Source: Thelephora terrestris (taxonomy: Eukaryota > Basidiomycota > Agaricomycetes > Thelephorales > Thelephoraceae). From it: 64,000 nt of DNA. Both the position numbers and the translations under genes were made by a program. Shown here one piece after another: positions 20,857 through 30,625 of the stretch; the first letter of the stretch is position 1, and each line of letters starts with the position of its first letter. Where the stretch lies: positions 1,674,001-1,738,000 of the forward strand of contig WIUZ02000002.1 of the NCBI GenBank assembly GCA_015956445.1, given 5' to 3'. The notes under the pieces were generated by a model, which saw only the letters and a program-made list of their open reading frames with translations, ran no database searches and was not told the DNA's origin.

Positions 20857-22307
20857 TTATGAGCCAGAGTCGGAAGTAACCACCCCAACCACCACCTCCT
20901 CCTCGTCATCAACATTGGCGTCCAAATCCTCCTGTTCACCCTCAGCGTCCAAGTCTTCTTGTTCACCCTCGGCATCCAAATCCTCCTGTTCACTCTCATC
21001 CTCATCTCCTTCCACTCGGGGAACCTCCCTCCTTTGTGCTGCAAGCGTGGTCGAACCTTGGCTCCTGGCACTGCTTGACTGAACACCTCTCTGCTGCAGT
21101 GCCGTTTGAAGGATGTGGGGCTATAGAAATGATTGAGAAATGTGGAAAGAGATTGGATTCAGCACGTACCACACGTTTGAGCTCCCTGTCGAAGTATTCT
21201 TCAAGTTGCAGACGAACAATAGCATTCACCTCAACCTCGTTGAATGTAGGAATCCCTGGCTGCCGTGAGGGTCCTGCACGCTTCAGCCCCTCCATGATGA
21301 GGTCGTGTGTCTCCAGTGAATCCATAAAGTCCTCCCTGCTTTTGACGTCCTGCGTCCCCATAGTGACCGCGAGGTGCCATAGGGCCTCCCGGCTATAAAT
21401 GATGTTTCGGCGATAAACCCGGCCGTACTTGGGATCAAGGGGATTGTCCTTAAGGTAAAAGGAGGTGATGTCCACGATGGTTGGTAGATCTGCCCCGGGG
21501 GCAATCGCAGCTTGGATGGATGGACCGTATGCATCCGGGACTCCCTTCAGTTGGCGAACCAGAATTGGGGAAAGGGCCTTCAATGGGGCGGCACGTATTG
21601 GCCCTGCCGCGTTGTCTCTGTCGAGCTCCTGGCCGACCGCCTCAAGGACGTTCCCTGCATACGCCATTCGACGTAGTGATTCGTGGCCATGGTCATGCAA
21701 CCCATGCCTGCGCTCCTGAAGGAGCTGATGTATGATCCGTGCGTCCTGTGGATGAACCTTCCGCCGAATCCAGGAGGACCATTGGTAAGTCTGCTTATTG
21801 GCCACCTTCCGGCGTCGCCGGTAGGAAATCTCGCACGTGTCGCCCTCATTCCACTCAAGGAACTTACTGAGGCTTGGAGTGGGGACATCAAACCCATATC
21901 TCCGTATACCGCTGTATGTGGTTCAGAGTTAGCATAGCCATAGAAAAGGTCAGATCCAGTACTTACATATGGGGTTTCAGCTTGTATTGTTGAAGAGTCC
22001 CATCAGGGTCTCTATCTGTCTCGTCCCGAGTATCCCGGAGGTTGGGAGTGGGGAATGGATCTGGATCCGCCTCATTGTATACTGTTCCCTTCTTGAACAC
22101 CCGGGTCGGGTTGACAGCATCAAAAAGGATGTATGAGGGGAAGGTCTTGTAAATCTTCCAGTGATTTGCCATTGCCGGCGCGCAGCGTTCGGCAACGGGA
22201 CGATCCATGTCTGAGCGGTCGGTTGTATCTTCGTACCTCGGAGGATCGGGGTCAGAATCAGTGCTGACCCTGCGCTTGTGTTGCTTGGAGTTCTTCCTTT
22301 TAGGCAT
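20857..22307 (-). CDS. Transposon-carried protein of unknown function with acidic repeat tail
   Basis: Three exons (22307-21967, 21911-21170, 21120-20857) give 448 aa with all phases matching. The N-terminus is basic (MPKRKNSKQHKRRVS), a likely nuclear or DNA-contact segment. The central region (IRRYGFDVPTPSLSKFLEWN, YRRRRKVANKQTYQWSSWIR, LPTIVDITSFYLKDNPLDPK, RRNIIYSREALWHLAVTMG) looks like a folded domain that I cannot place. The last 60 residues contain three near-identical units of EGEQEDLDA, then DDEEEVVVG. It is on the same strand as the integrase and could act with it, but that is only inference. It looks intact. Confidence 0.75.
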
Positions 22308-23350
22308 TGCTGAACCGGCAAAGAGCTGATTGTTATCTGTAGGGCGAGCGTCGAGCGGGAACAGAGAAAATCGCTGGAGGTTCCGATCGCAGTGATCCGG
22401 CGTTACCGTAACGCGTAACGGACGCGCGGTGTGTAAACAGAACCAAACAACGCGGATGATCAAAACACGATCAAGGATCAATGACCGATCTTGGACGTGA
22501 ACCTCTACCATGCAAACCCGACTCTGGAAATTTCCAGAAAGGGTGGCCAGCCCGGATGTCAGGGATGGCCTGCTGGCAACGTTCCGCCCATATCCTCACT
22601 TCCAACCAGGAGTTCCTGGTTGGATTTGGCCTGCCTGGATGTCCAGGAAGGCTTGAGCGATTTCGGTATGGCAGCCAGCCTGGAGTTCCAGGAAGGCTGC
22701 CAGCCACACCCCCTATTTCAACCAGACGCGTTTAGTGCATCGTTGGGGCAGCCAGCCTGGATGTACAGGATGGTTGCCAGCCACACTTCCCACTTCAATA
22801 AGACGTGTTTAATGCGTCGTCGGCGTCATGTTATTTTCAGGTTATGCTTCACCCTTTCGAGACTTGCTTCGTTGATAGTGATGTATGTTATTGTTGACAT
22901 ATCTTTTGATCCTGTGCTCACATTATTCATTATTCGTACTCGCCCGCATTCCACATTCAATGCATTCCGCTTCCCGCTCAATAGTTAACCTCGCAGTTTG
23001 TCTGCTTCCGCCCACCACTACAGTAATAGATCTAGACCTATGACACTGAAAACACATCCCTTCCTCTTTTTTTTGACTGGCTTTGTGCAACTTGTGCAGA
23101 GCGTGAAAACTTCTTCCAGATTGGGAAGGGATAGTTGTACGGTGTGCGGACGGTCTCCACCGTGGCACATCACTCAATATCATACCCTGATACGTTTTTT
23201 TTGTATTTTAAGAGAGAAACTATATACTCTGAATTGACTCCCAGCTTTTGAGCCCTTAGCAATAGGGGGATAAGCCTACAACAGCATGGGTCTGGCACGC
23301 CCTCAGCCAACGGCCACTGATCAATGATGTTGTCAGGGTTGTGGGCCTGC
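22308..23350. other. Spacer inside the 15.8-kb element
   Basis: About 1 kb. Positions 22540-22824 hold the imperfect repeats listed separately. The rest (22830-23350) is A/T-rich without a convincing gene. Confidence 0.45.
22671..22824. repeat. Two tandem 77-bp units, plus flanking partial copies
   Basis: Units at 22671-22747 and 22748-22824 share GCAGCCAGCCTGGA, a CCAGGA or ACAGGA word, TGCCAGCCACAC, then CAA(C/T)(C/A)AGACG(C/T)GTTTA. Each begins with a self-complementary block (CAGCC...GGCTG) that can fold. Shorter partial copies of the first half occur near 22550 and 22629. Confidence 0.75.
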
Positions 23351-23974
23351 TTACTGTTTGTGGGGCGCTAGAGGATTAGCGGATGGGTGAGGGGTGTCGG
23401 GTCGAGGCTTGAAAGGAGTACCGGGAGTAGAGGTGAGAGGAGGAGGAATATCAAGAGAGAGAGGTGACTCCGTCTGATAGGGGTGCACTGGCGAATGGTA
23501 GTCCTGGCAGAATTGATGTAGCGTTTGTACGAACGGGTCGAAGTCTTGGTCGCTAAGACGTTCGAAGTTGACAAGGTATTCTATGACTGAATAAGGTAAT
23601 TCAGTTGGTACTTCCCACCAAAGAACGATGATAGCAGGGGAATGGGTGTGGATGTTAGTGGTAAGGTGAACGTGTGGATTAGGGAAGTAGAAAGCGGGGC
23701 TTATACTGAAGTAGACGGTCGCTAGGACGCTCTCAGTAAAGTCGGAGTTCCAAAGGAACTGATGATCGGCGCCTAAGAGAAAAGGGGGAGTGGTGACTCC
23801 GGCGTCAAGAGCCGCGAAGGGGCGATAGTAAGGAAAATGAGTAAGTAAACCGGCTGTTCGGTTTACTTGGAGACTTCTGATAAGTTTATACTCCCAGATA
23901 GATCTCCTGGCGTCAGGGATGACGGGGCGTTGGACTGGACTGTTAGAAGGGAAGGGGTTTGGGGCACTGAACAT
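23351..23974 (-). CDS. Transposon-carried protein of unknown function (207 aa)
   Basis: A single open frame from ATG 23974 (MFSAPNPFPSNSPVQRP) to the stop at 23351, without introns. It has an aromatic- and proline-rich composition: WEYKLIRSLQVNRTAG, LLGADHQFLWNSDFTESVL, YFPNPHVHLTTNIHTHSP. The tail after residue 170 is Pro/Thr-rich. I do not recognise it. It is divergent from the gene at 24578 across a 603-bp region with a TATA box for each. The intronless structure differs from its neighbours, so this pair might be a nested insertion. Confidence 0.55.
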   Translation of the reverse strand: MFSAPNPFPSNSPVQRPVIPDARRSIWEYKLIRSLQVNRTAGLLTHFPYYRPFAALDAGVTTPPFLLGADHQFLWNSDFTESVLATVYFSISPAFYFPNPHVHLTTNIHTHSPAIIVLWWEVPTELPYSVIEYLVNFERLSDQDFDPFVQTLHQFCQDYHSPVHPYQTESPLSLDIPPPLTSTPGTPFKPRPDTPHPSANPLAPHKQ

Positions 23975-24577
23975 ACACTGGCAGGAGGATTCCTGCTAGA
24001 ATGAGTCAGAAGTAGTAAGACGGAGGAGAATTCCTCAGCTTACTTGTTTATTCAAGTTTGTGGGTAGAGGAGTACAGAAGAGATTGAGAATGGGGAAAAG
24101 AAAGGAGCGAACGCTCTTCCTTATATACCCAGTCCTCTACAGGAGTCATTACTCTACAACGAACCAAACAGGGATCAACACGGTCTGTGCGTAGTTTAGG
24201 GTAGGGTAGATGAGTCAGGGAAGTGGGACCTTAGAACGACGAATGACGAAATGAAATAGGGGAACAATAGCGCATGAGTCATTCTAGAAGCTTGATGGGG
24301 ATTTCTCTTGTTTCAGGGTAGCAATAGAAGACTGACGGGGATTTCTCATGATTGACGGGGATTTCTCTGGATTTGATGGGATCGTGATTGGGGTTAAGGG
24401 TTCGTTTATCCTAATTAGGACTTAAATGGATGATGATTCATTGTCTTCCCCTTTTGGTTTCCTATTGAGTCAGTTGTATATAATCCAGGGGGATTATTGG
24501 TCCTTTCCTCTCATCGTCTCTTTTCCTTTCCCACAATCACCACTACTACTCTCTCCTCTCAAACATCTTTGTTTACT
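23975..24577. promoter_or_regulatory. Bidirectional promoter of the divergent pair
   Basis: Contains TATATAA read on the minus strand at 24121-24127 (147 bp before ATG 23974), TATATAAT on the plus strand at 24477-24484 (about 94 bp before ATG 24578), and three copies of TGA(C/T)GGGGATTTCTC at 24294, 24333 and 24353. Confidence 0.6.
24294..24368 (+). repeat. Three copies of a TGACGGGGATTTCTC motif
   Basis: Copies begin at 24294 (TGATGGGGATTTCTC), 24333 and 24353, all in the same orientation between the two divergent genes. Possible regulator-binding sites. Confidence 0.6.
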
Positions 24578-25487
24578 ATGTCTGCCTTCGTTGCCAACAA
24601 CGCCGTGCTCAACGCTGCCGCCACCCCCTTTGACTTTACCCCGTCCTTCGAGACGGATGCTCCCTACAACGTGGAGCAACACTTGTACGACTCCCCCGCC
24701 AACATCGCCCATGACAATCAGGTAGCGGTGGACTTCTTGACCGCCCACAATGCTCCTGCCGACTTCTGGGAACAAGCTGGTTTCGAGGATCCCAGGGCTT
24801 CTAGGCCTCAACCGGAAGCTAGGCATCCTGGAGCCGCTCTTCTATTGGATAGGATGGAGAGGGAGAGGGAAGATAGGATTGCGAAGTTGGAGAAGCGAGT
24901 GGATCTCATGTACGTCATCATGAACAGTTTGAACGAGGATTTCTCTCACTTTGCTTTGGAACATTGGGGACCTTTCCAGGCGGCTCTCTTCAGACATTTC
25001 GGACACCAATGTCACGGAGCCTATTGCACCGATCCCCCTTCTAAGTCCCCAGTCGTCCCTTCGCCACCGCCAGGATCAGGGCGTTCCTCTCCCTCCGTCC
25101 CCTCCCTGGAGTCCTGCCCCAGTTCGTCAGATGGTGGAGAGGTCCCAGAGGAAGAAGACCCGCAAGAATCCAATGACTCGTTCTGGTCAACGTTGTCGTC
25201 CCTCCGACAAGTCACGGCAAGTACGGATGAAGTTGAAGGTGGAAGTGGCGGGTCTCCAAGACCGGTATGGGTTCGCATTAGTGAGCGGGGCCTTGTCGGA
25301 CGTGAAGCGAGAGATGTATGAGAGCTTGTCTCATGACGTGTTAGGGTGCAGGGAGTGTTGGCAGGACCCGGTAACTCGGGTGTATTCTTACTGTCCTCAG
25401 AGCATTCATAACCCTCATCACTTCGCTCATCGTTGCGCGTATCCTCAGGCCTGTTCTTGTGACGTAGATCCTTTTGTTCTTGTTTAG
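24578..25487 (+). CDS. Transposon-carried protein of unknown function with coiled coil and Cys-rich tail
   Basis: Exons 24578-25220 and 25282-25487 give 282 aa. The start MSAFVANNAVLNAAATPFDF follows a C/T-rich leader and TATA box. Residues about 90-125 (LLLDRMEREREDRIAKLEKR) form a coiled coil, continuing VDLMYVIMNSLNEDFSHFAL. A Ser/Pro/Glu-rich linker follows. The second exon encodes VKREMYESLSHDVLGCRECW and a Cys/His-rich end (YSYCPQSIHNPHHFAHRC, then CSCD) that could bind metal. I do not recognise the family. The coiled coil plus Cys/His tail is loosely like a structural or nucleic-acid-binding protein. Confidence 0.6.
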
Positions 25488-26265
25488 TTTTGTAATATCT
25501 AGTGGTTGTCTTTGTACTTTTATTACCTCGAATAAGACCAATGTCTTGAATTATCTGCGTGATCTTAGATAATATGTCACGTGTTCGTGACAGATGTCAT
25601 GGGTGGCTCGAGCGCTCTGAGACTCGAGACAGGCCGCGCGTTCACGAAAACAATTGCAAACCTTCCCGTCAGCCTGCGACCACGTTGACTCTCCTCCTCT
25701 TCAACTTCCACTTCATCACGGTCCTGCAAACCTGCAAGCACAATTCATGAGACGAAATCAATAGGTCCCTTCAACCTTTTTGGTGCTAACAGGACCCAGA
25801 TCCCACCCATCCTTTCCATTCCCGGGCTCCTGCCCCTGATGCCTGTTCAAACGTTTGGTATGGACACGGGAAGCAACCCTAACCTCTCGTGTCAGACGTA
25901 TCCAGGGCTGGGTTTATGCCCTCGTTATCGTGTCTTTATGTGCACTTCTATTTCGCCTTCTGTTTACTTTGGAGTACTCTAAATGTTACCTAGCTACGTC
26001 GATGATCTTCCTTAAGTCGAGTCCGATCTTTGACAATCTCCAAAAACAGGGTGAAGCCCTTGCTACTTCTGCCGCTTTTGCGTCTTCAATGATCTTCAAA
26101 GACCCAACGGTTTTGCTGATGAATGTAATGTCTGTATATACCGTATATACCATAAATGGAATTAAAATCGATATCCCACAATAACTGTTCAGTTCATCAG
26201 CCACATGGTGCGCTGTGATCACGGATCGCTCGTACTGCAACCCCCCACATCAACTCACCGCAGCC
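25488..26265. other. Spacer inside the 15.8-kb element, upstream of the caspase-like gene
   Basis: Contains the short hairpin TGTCACG-TGTT-CGTGACA at about 25575-25592 and a repeated ATATACCGTATATACC word near 26135-26150. No convincing gene. Confidence 0.45.
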
Positions 26266-28661
26266 ATGTCATCTCAAATGGGACCATCCCAGGCGACACA
26301 AAGCTCCTCCTATCCAGGGACCCTGGACGAGGAATACGAAGGCTACTTCTCCAATGTTTACGATGCTGCCCAGCCTCTCATTCTCGGCCAGGGATACGAA
26401 TCTGTATCCCAGGATCGGCTGCGAAAAATCATGAACAAGGACTGGATAAAGCAGTGTACGTCTATCCCGGACTGTACACAACCGCTCCCCACAATATGGG
26501 CTCATCCTCTCATAAGTCAAGCGGCGCGGTATCAGTCAGACCAAGACCTTATCAAAAAAGGCCAAAGAGCGTATCACGAAGGACTTGGCTGCAGGGAGAT
26601 ATGCAGACAGGGAGAATGCAAATGAGTCGGCGCTCATGGCGCCATCTTCAGATCCTCGGGACTATTCACATGTGAGTTTAGTGTTCAGCCCCTCATCTCT
26701 GCAGCGACTTACCAAGGGCAGTGGTGTACGCTCTGCATGGACTTTGCATTGCAGCTGATCCTGTGTGCTGGGTGTCGGGTTGGCGTCTGTTACCCATCCA
26801 TCGGCTCGACAAAAGGGTGTGTGGCATGGGATGAAAGGATCGAACAGGACGACTTTGTCTTCTTCTGCCCATTCTGTGCAAGGTCCGCCAAGGTTACGTG
26901 CCCAGTATGACCTGTTGCTTTCACTTCCCATCCCCATCACTAATCTATTCCAGCTCACATTGGCAGAGCCAGAGAGGGTTCCAAAGAAGGACTTGACCCT
27001 ATTCCGTTGCGACCCTCCTGCCCTCGTAATCTCGATTGTGTGGCACACAACGAGACACCCATTCATAAATATGTTTCGAAGCCACCTCCAAGGCAGATAT
27101 TCCGGCAATGAGAAGTCGGTATGTATTCCTCATGTGCATTGAAGAGGGTGGAGGTGATGACGTCCTAATAGGTGAAGTTCATGGACTGCAGCCTGCAGCA
27201 TACATCGGGGGAAAACGATGAACGTCTCACGGGGTCACAGGCGGCAGCAGACGCCATTGAATTCTTGGAGGCCAATCCCTATGCAAAGATTGTAGTGATT
27301 ATCGACACCCATGCCGCCGAAAACGGATATTTTGTTTGGGCCAAAGACGCGAATGGGGACTACCAGGCGTGCTCACTCCTGGAGGTGGGTGTTGCCTGTT
27401 GGCTAATGTGCCTTCCTGCTCACACTGCCTTCACAGATCCTTCAAGACTGTACTCCCAAGGAGATCTTCAATTACATGTCCGATGCAGAGGATGCCCCGT
27501 CCCACCACCACAAGATGCTAATTGTGAATCTTGCCTGCGGAGCTTCGGTCTCTCTGCCCCAGCCACGGAGTGAACTGCTTACTGGGTATGTGCCATGCAT
27601 CAGACTCTCCCGGTCACACACACGCTTACCAGCTCACACACATCAGCCACTGCGCCGATGCAGTGCTGTCATTTGCAACAAACACGACAATCACCAGTGA
27701 GGTAGCGTCCGTTCTGCTTCCCCTGATCTCAGATTGGGTGCAGACCTCCTCCGACTACGATGTTCTGATAGCAAAGTCCGTTCAAGCCGGATGGGCACAC
27801 AGGAACCACCCTGTGCTATCCAGGCGTGGTCATGACCCTTCCCGTTACACCAAATTCACGTCCACTGAAGAGCCACATGTCGACATGGCATCGGGCAAGG
27901 ATGATCACATCCTTTATACCCGGTTCGACCTCGGCCAGCCTGGCGGAAGAATAGTCAGGTGTTTCCGTGGATGTGAAAAGGGGATTGGTGCCAAACCGGG
28001 GAAGAATACTGTGCGCATCAAATGCGAGGGATGTAAGTACAGGACTACCATTCCAGCATTCAGGTCGTCGACAGAAACGACACTGGGAAGGTTTTCACTG
28101 GTTGCGGTGGCGTACCCACAGGAGCTCTATCCTACCCCTCACTGGAATCCCACCAACACAGAAAATGATCAGGCGGGTCCCTCGATGCTGACGCCAGCCC
28201 CTCCCCCTGCAACGCCAACCCCTCCTCCAGAAAGGTCAACCTGCACCTCTCAAGAGCTGGCACCCCCTCCTTCTCCTCCTCTCCAGTCAACACTGCGCCC
28301 ACCACGTCTGGATCCAATGGTGCGATCGATATCTCTCCCCTCGATGACAAGCACAGGATCCACCACACCCATGCAACGTAGGCTCCCCACAATCCGGATC
28401 CCCCCACGGCCTTTGCGCCAAGGCTCCCCAACAATTCGGATCCCCTCACAGCCATTGGGCCAAGGCTCCTTGACGGCTGTGGAGTCCAGGAGGGCAGGCA
28501 CTCGGAGCGCCACCGCCACCCCACCCAAACCCCAAAAGCGACCACAGAGCAAGTCGCCCGAGCCTGAGACCGAGCCTTGGATGAGCGACCTGGTTAGCAG
28601 GATGTGGCAAAAGAGGCGAAGGCGTGGGGATGACCATCCCCCCACACCACCAATGTCTTAG
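26266..28661 (+). CDS. Transposon-carried caspase/CHAT-like (clan CD) protein with Cys-rich segment
   Basis: Seven exons (26266-26455, 26517-26671, 26722-26892, 26954-27118, 27172-27384, 27437-27585, 27647-28661) give 685 aa. Residues 116-170 hold CxxC pairs (WCTLCMDFALQLILCAGCRV, then FFCPFCA), a zinc-finger-like block. A caspase-like fold follows: LVISIVWHTTRHPFIN, then KIVVIIDTHAAENGYFVWAK with candidate catalytic His 274, and KMLIVNLACGASVSLP with candidate Cys 332. A strand, then DTH, then a later hydrophobic strand ending AC-G, is the clan CD arrangement. The chain continues CADAVLSFATNTT, then a second CxxC region (VRCFRGCEKG, IKCEGCKYR) and a long Pro/Arg-rich disordered tail ending near RMWQKRRRRGDD. 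Activity is not proven: the His loop has AAENG where G is commoner. Confidence 0.72.
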
Positions 28662-28727
28662 ATATATTTTGTATCACGTAGCACAGACTCAATGTAGGTT
28701 TAATTAACAGAATGAAAATACCAAACA

Positions 28728-28858
28728 CAATGATTGGATGCAACTATTGTACAATTATTGGATGCAATTATTGTACAATTATTGGATGCAATTATCGGAC
28801 AATTATTGGATGCAATTATCGGACAATTATTGGACGCAATTATCAGATACAATCATTG
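28728..28858. repeat. Right subterminal array of CAATTATTG words
   Basis: Eleven copies of CAATTATTG or one- to two-base variants start at 28728, 28741, 28752, 28765, 28776, 28789, 28800, 28813, 28824, 28837 and 28850. Spacing alternates 13 and 11 bp, then ends 13, 13. The word is the complement of the left array, so the two arrays are mirror images. Confidence 0.85.
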
Positions 28859-28974
28859 AGGTGTACAACGAAACCAAGACCCCATTTAAAGGCTGAACAC
28901 ATGAATAGGCTACCCAAAGACAATAATCGTAAGTACATAATACTTACAACGAAAGGGGTGTATTATTTATGACA

Positions 28975-29091
28975 GAAAAGTGTGGATAAGAAGAAGGTTT
29001 GGACTTGTAGCAAAGGAGCTATAAACGGCGAAAATAGGGCAATAATCGCGATAATCGGGCCTATTATTTTTGAACCGATCCGTACAGGATA
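28975..29091 (-). repeat. Right terminal inverted repeat of the 15.8-kb element
   Basis: 117 bp, inverted match of 13254-13371. The outer 47 bp are identical. It ends CGTACAGGATA at 29091. Confidence 0.92.
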
Positions 29092-29099
29092 CCGAGTGA
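29092..29099 (+). repeat. Target-site duplication, right copy (8 bp)
   Basis: CCGAGTGA, identical to 13246-13253. Confidence 0.9.
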
Positions 29100-29859
29100 T
29101 TGCAATTTCCCTTCCCTTTTCATTCCGACCTCTGAATATTGTTCTCTTCAGAAAACCACAATCGGGCATGCGCATACTGTACATTCAATGTAGGCGGTCT
29201 ATTATTTTGTGTATGCCTGTCTTGGTCTCGTGTTTGTCTCTCATAGAATGTATATGTACCCAGGATCCGCGTATTGGCCTCATATCATCATCTATATGTA
29301 TCGCGTCCAAGGTACTGAGAATAGACTGTTTGTCATTGTTCCGTATGGGACACCTGTCCTCGTCCTTGTTACAGAGTGCGCGAGAAGGAGGTTAGAGAAC
29401 ATTCGCCGTTGATGACGTTGAAGTGCCGGGCGTGTGAACGGCTATCGTGGGAAACCAACCGAGGGCATCACCTCCACGATTCGGATATGATAGGAAAACT
29501 GTCCACACTAGGCTGGAATCAAGCCTCGAACTCAGAGGCGAGGAGGACGCGGTTCGGAAGTGGACGATACCTAGGGGAACGACGCCGCCTGGGGCCCTGC
29601 CAACATTCCACTGGCACGGTTTCACCACATATCGCAGGGTAAAATACATGGATTTCAAGTGGCCAGTAGAAAACAGGACGTCCTTTTTTCCATTTGCTAC
29701 CCCCTGCCAACATGGCGGAACCCGCCCGCAACTGCCAGTTGCCAGGCAGTTCCTCTTTGAGCAACTGCTCCCGTCCCTAAGATCCTGGCCATAGCTCCCA
29801 GGGTGCTGCCTCACCCCACTATGTACTATTGATTAAATAACATGCACGGTTGTGCCTGT
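29100..29859. other. Displaced downstream DNA of the Ca2+/H+ exchanger, then unassigned sequence
   Basis: Before the transposon inserted, this DNA directly followed the exchanger stop codon, so the first few hundred bases should be its original 3' UTR and terminator. Beyond about 29400 both strands have open stretches of 80-140 codons, but none starts with ATG in a convincing context or shows a motif I know. Confidence 0.5.
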
Positions 29860-30153
29860 TGAGTATCCTCGACTTTTGAATACCCTCTTCCCCGATCATC
29901 GTTTCGCAGAGTCATCCTTATTCGCCTCCCGTCCCATTGCTCCTCCGCATCCTGCAACTTGCTGATTCTGATGCTTGCTTCGTCGGGATGTACAGCAGAC
30001 ACTGAAGGTCAGTATGGTGGCATCATTGTGCAAAGTCCAGACCCGAATGTTCAGCCGCGCTTCACTACAGACGACCCCCGAACCGATGGTGAAGATAGCC
30101 GGTCACAGTGTTTAGCACTACGCCCAACATGGATCCTCAAGGCCACAAAGTTC
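29860..30153 (+). pseudogene. Second solo fragment of the exchanger 5' region
   Basis: Matches the leader and first exon of the gene at 10676: CCGATCATCGTTTCGC against CCGTCATCGCTTCGC, the CCTGCAACTTGCTGATTCTG word, then a start reading MLASSGCTADTEGQYGG against MLPSPERTAGTECQHGG, and TDDPRTDGED against IDDPRGESEE. It lacks all membrane exons and stops at the left end of the 3.7-kb element. Confidence 0.65.
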
Positions 30154-30225
30154 CAGCTGTTTGCAAGTCGATAGCTCGTTTTCGAGAAAAACACACTCAG
30201 CTTTTTTCGTTCGCGGACGGAGCTT
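30154..30225 (+). repeat. Left TIR of the 3.7-kb element
   Basis: 72 bp; inverted copy at 33823-33894. Confidence 0.9.
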
Positions 30226-30625
30226 GGCGCCACGAAAAGCACAGCATCGGCACAAGTAGTCCGCAACTTTATTTGTAATTTCAATTTGAAGCCCAATTGG
30301 CCACAACACTTGCTCAAAAGCCCGACGCCAGAGCATGAGAGACGCTTCATCTCTGCTCTAGCTGAGACCGTTCGCTCACAAGGTAAGGTCGCTTCACGAA
30401 CTATGACACTCTAATAAGAAAAAAACATAGGGCTCACTTCTCCGCGGAAGGAACTTGTGCTTCCCCTGGCACGGAACCTTTTATTATTTGATTTTTTACT
30501 CCAAGTGCTAGGGGAGCCATCGGTGCCTCGAAGGTCCCTGTTCTGTAGAGCGGGGAGGTGGGCAGCTATGAGGGCTCACGGTATAAAAGAAATATGGGGG
30601 TCATAGATCTTACCCGCCGCACACT

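Larger units (their letters stand above)
13254..29091. mobile_element. 15.8-kb DDE-integrase cargo transposon with long TIRs
   Basis: The element is 15,838 bp. Its two ends are inverted copies of about 117 bp; the outermost 47 bp are identical, starting TATCCTGTACGGATCGGTTC. It is flanked by an exact 8-bp direct repeat, so transposition with a staggered cut is shown directly. It holds seven genes, listed separately: an unknown gene at 15466 (minus), BTB (15704, plus), integrase (19335, minus), an unknown gene at 22307 (minus), a divergent pair at 23974 (minus) and 24578 (plus), and a caspase-like gene (26266, plus). All splice into open frames, which suggests a recently active copy. I see no reverse transcriptase, no family B polymerase and no tyrosine recombinase, so it is not an LTR element, a Maverick/Polinton or a Starship. 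The family is likely known to some extent as Agaricomycete integrase elements, but I cannot check. Confidence 0.9.

Noticed and set aside
25575-25592. TGTCACG-TGTT-CGTGACA hairpin as the start of a solo LTR
   Set aside because: TGTCACG starts are common in fungal LTRs, but no matching second LTR end or flanking duplication was found.
13254-29091. Interpretation as a Starship, Maverick/Polinton or LTR retrotransposon
   Set aside because: No tyrosine recombinase, no DNA polymerase B, capsid or packaging ATPase, and no reverse transcriptase or LTR was seen. The ends are inverted repeats with an 8-bp target duplication.
29447-29794. 115-codon open frame after the displaced exchanger 3' region
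   Set aside because: Begins with GTG, not ATG, overlaps an equally long antisense frame and shows no known motif.
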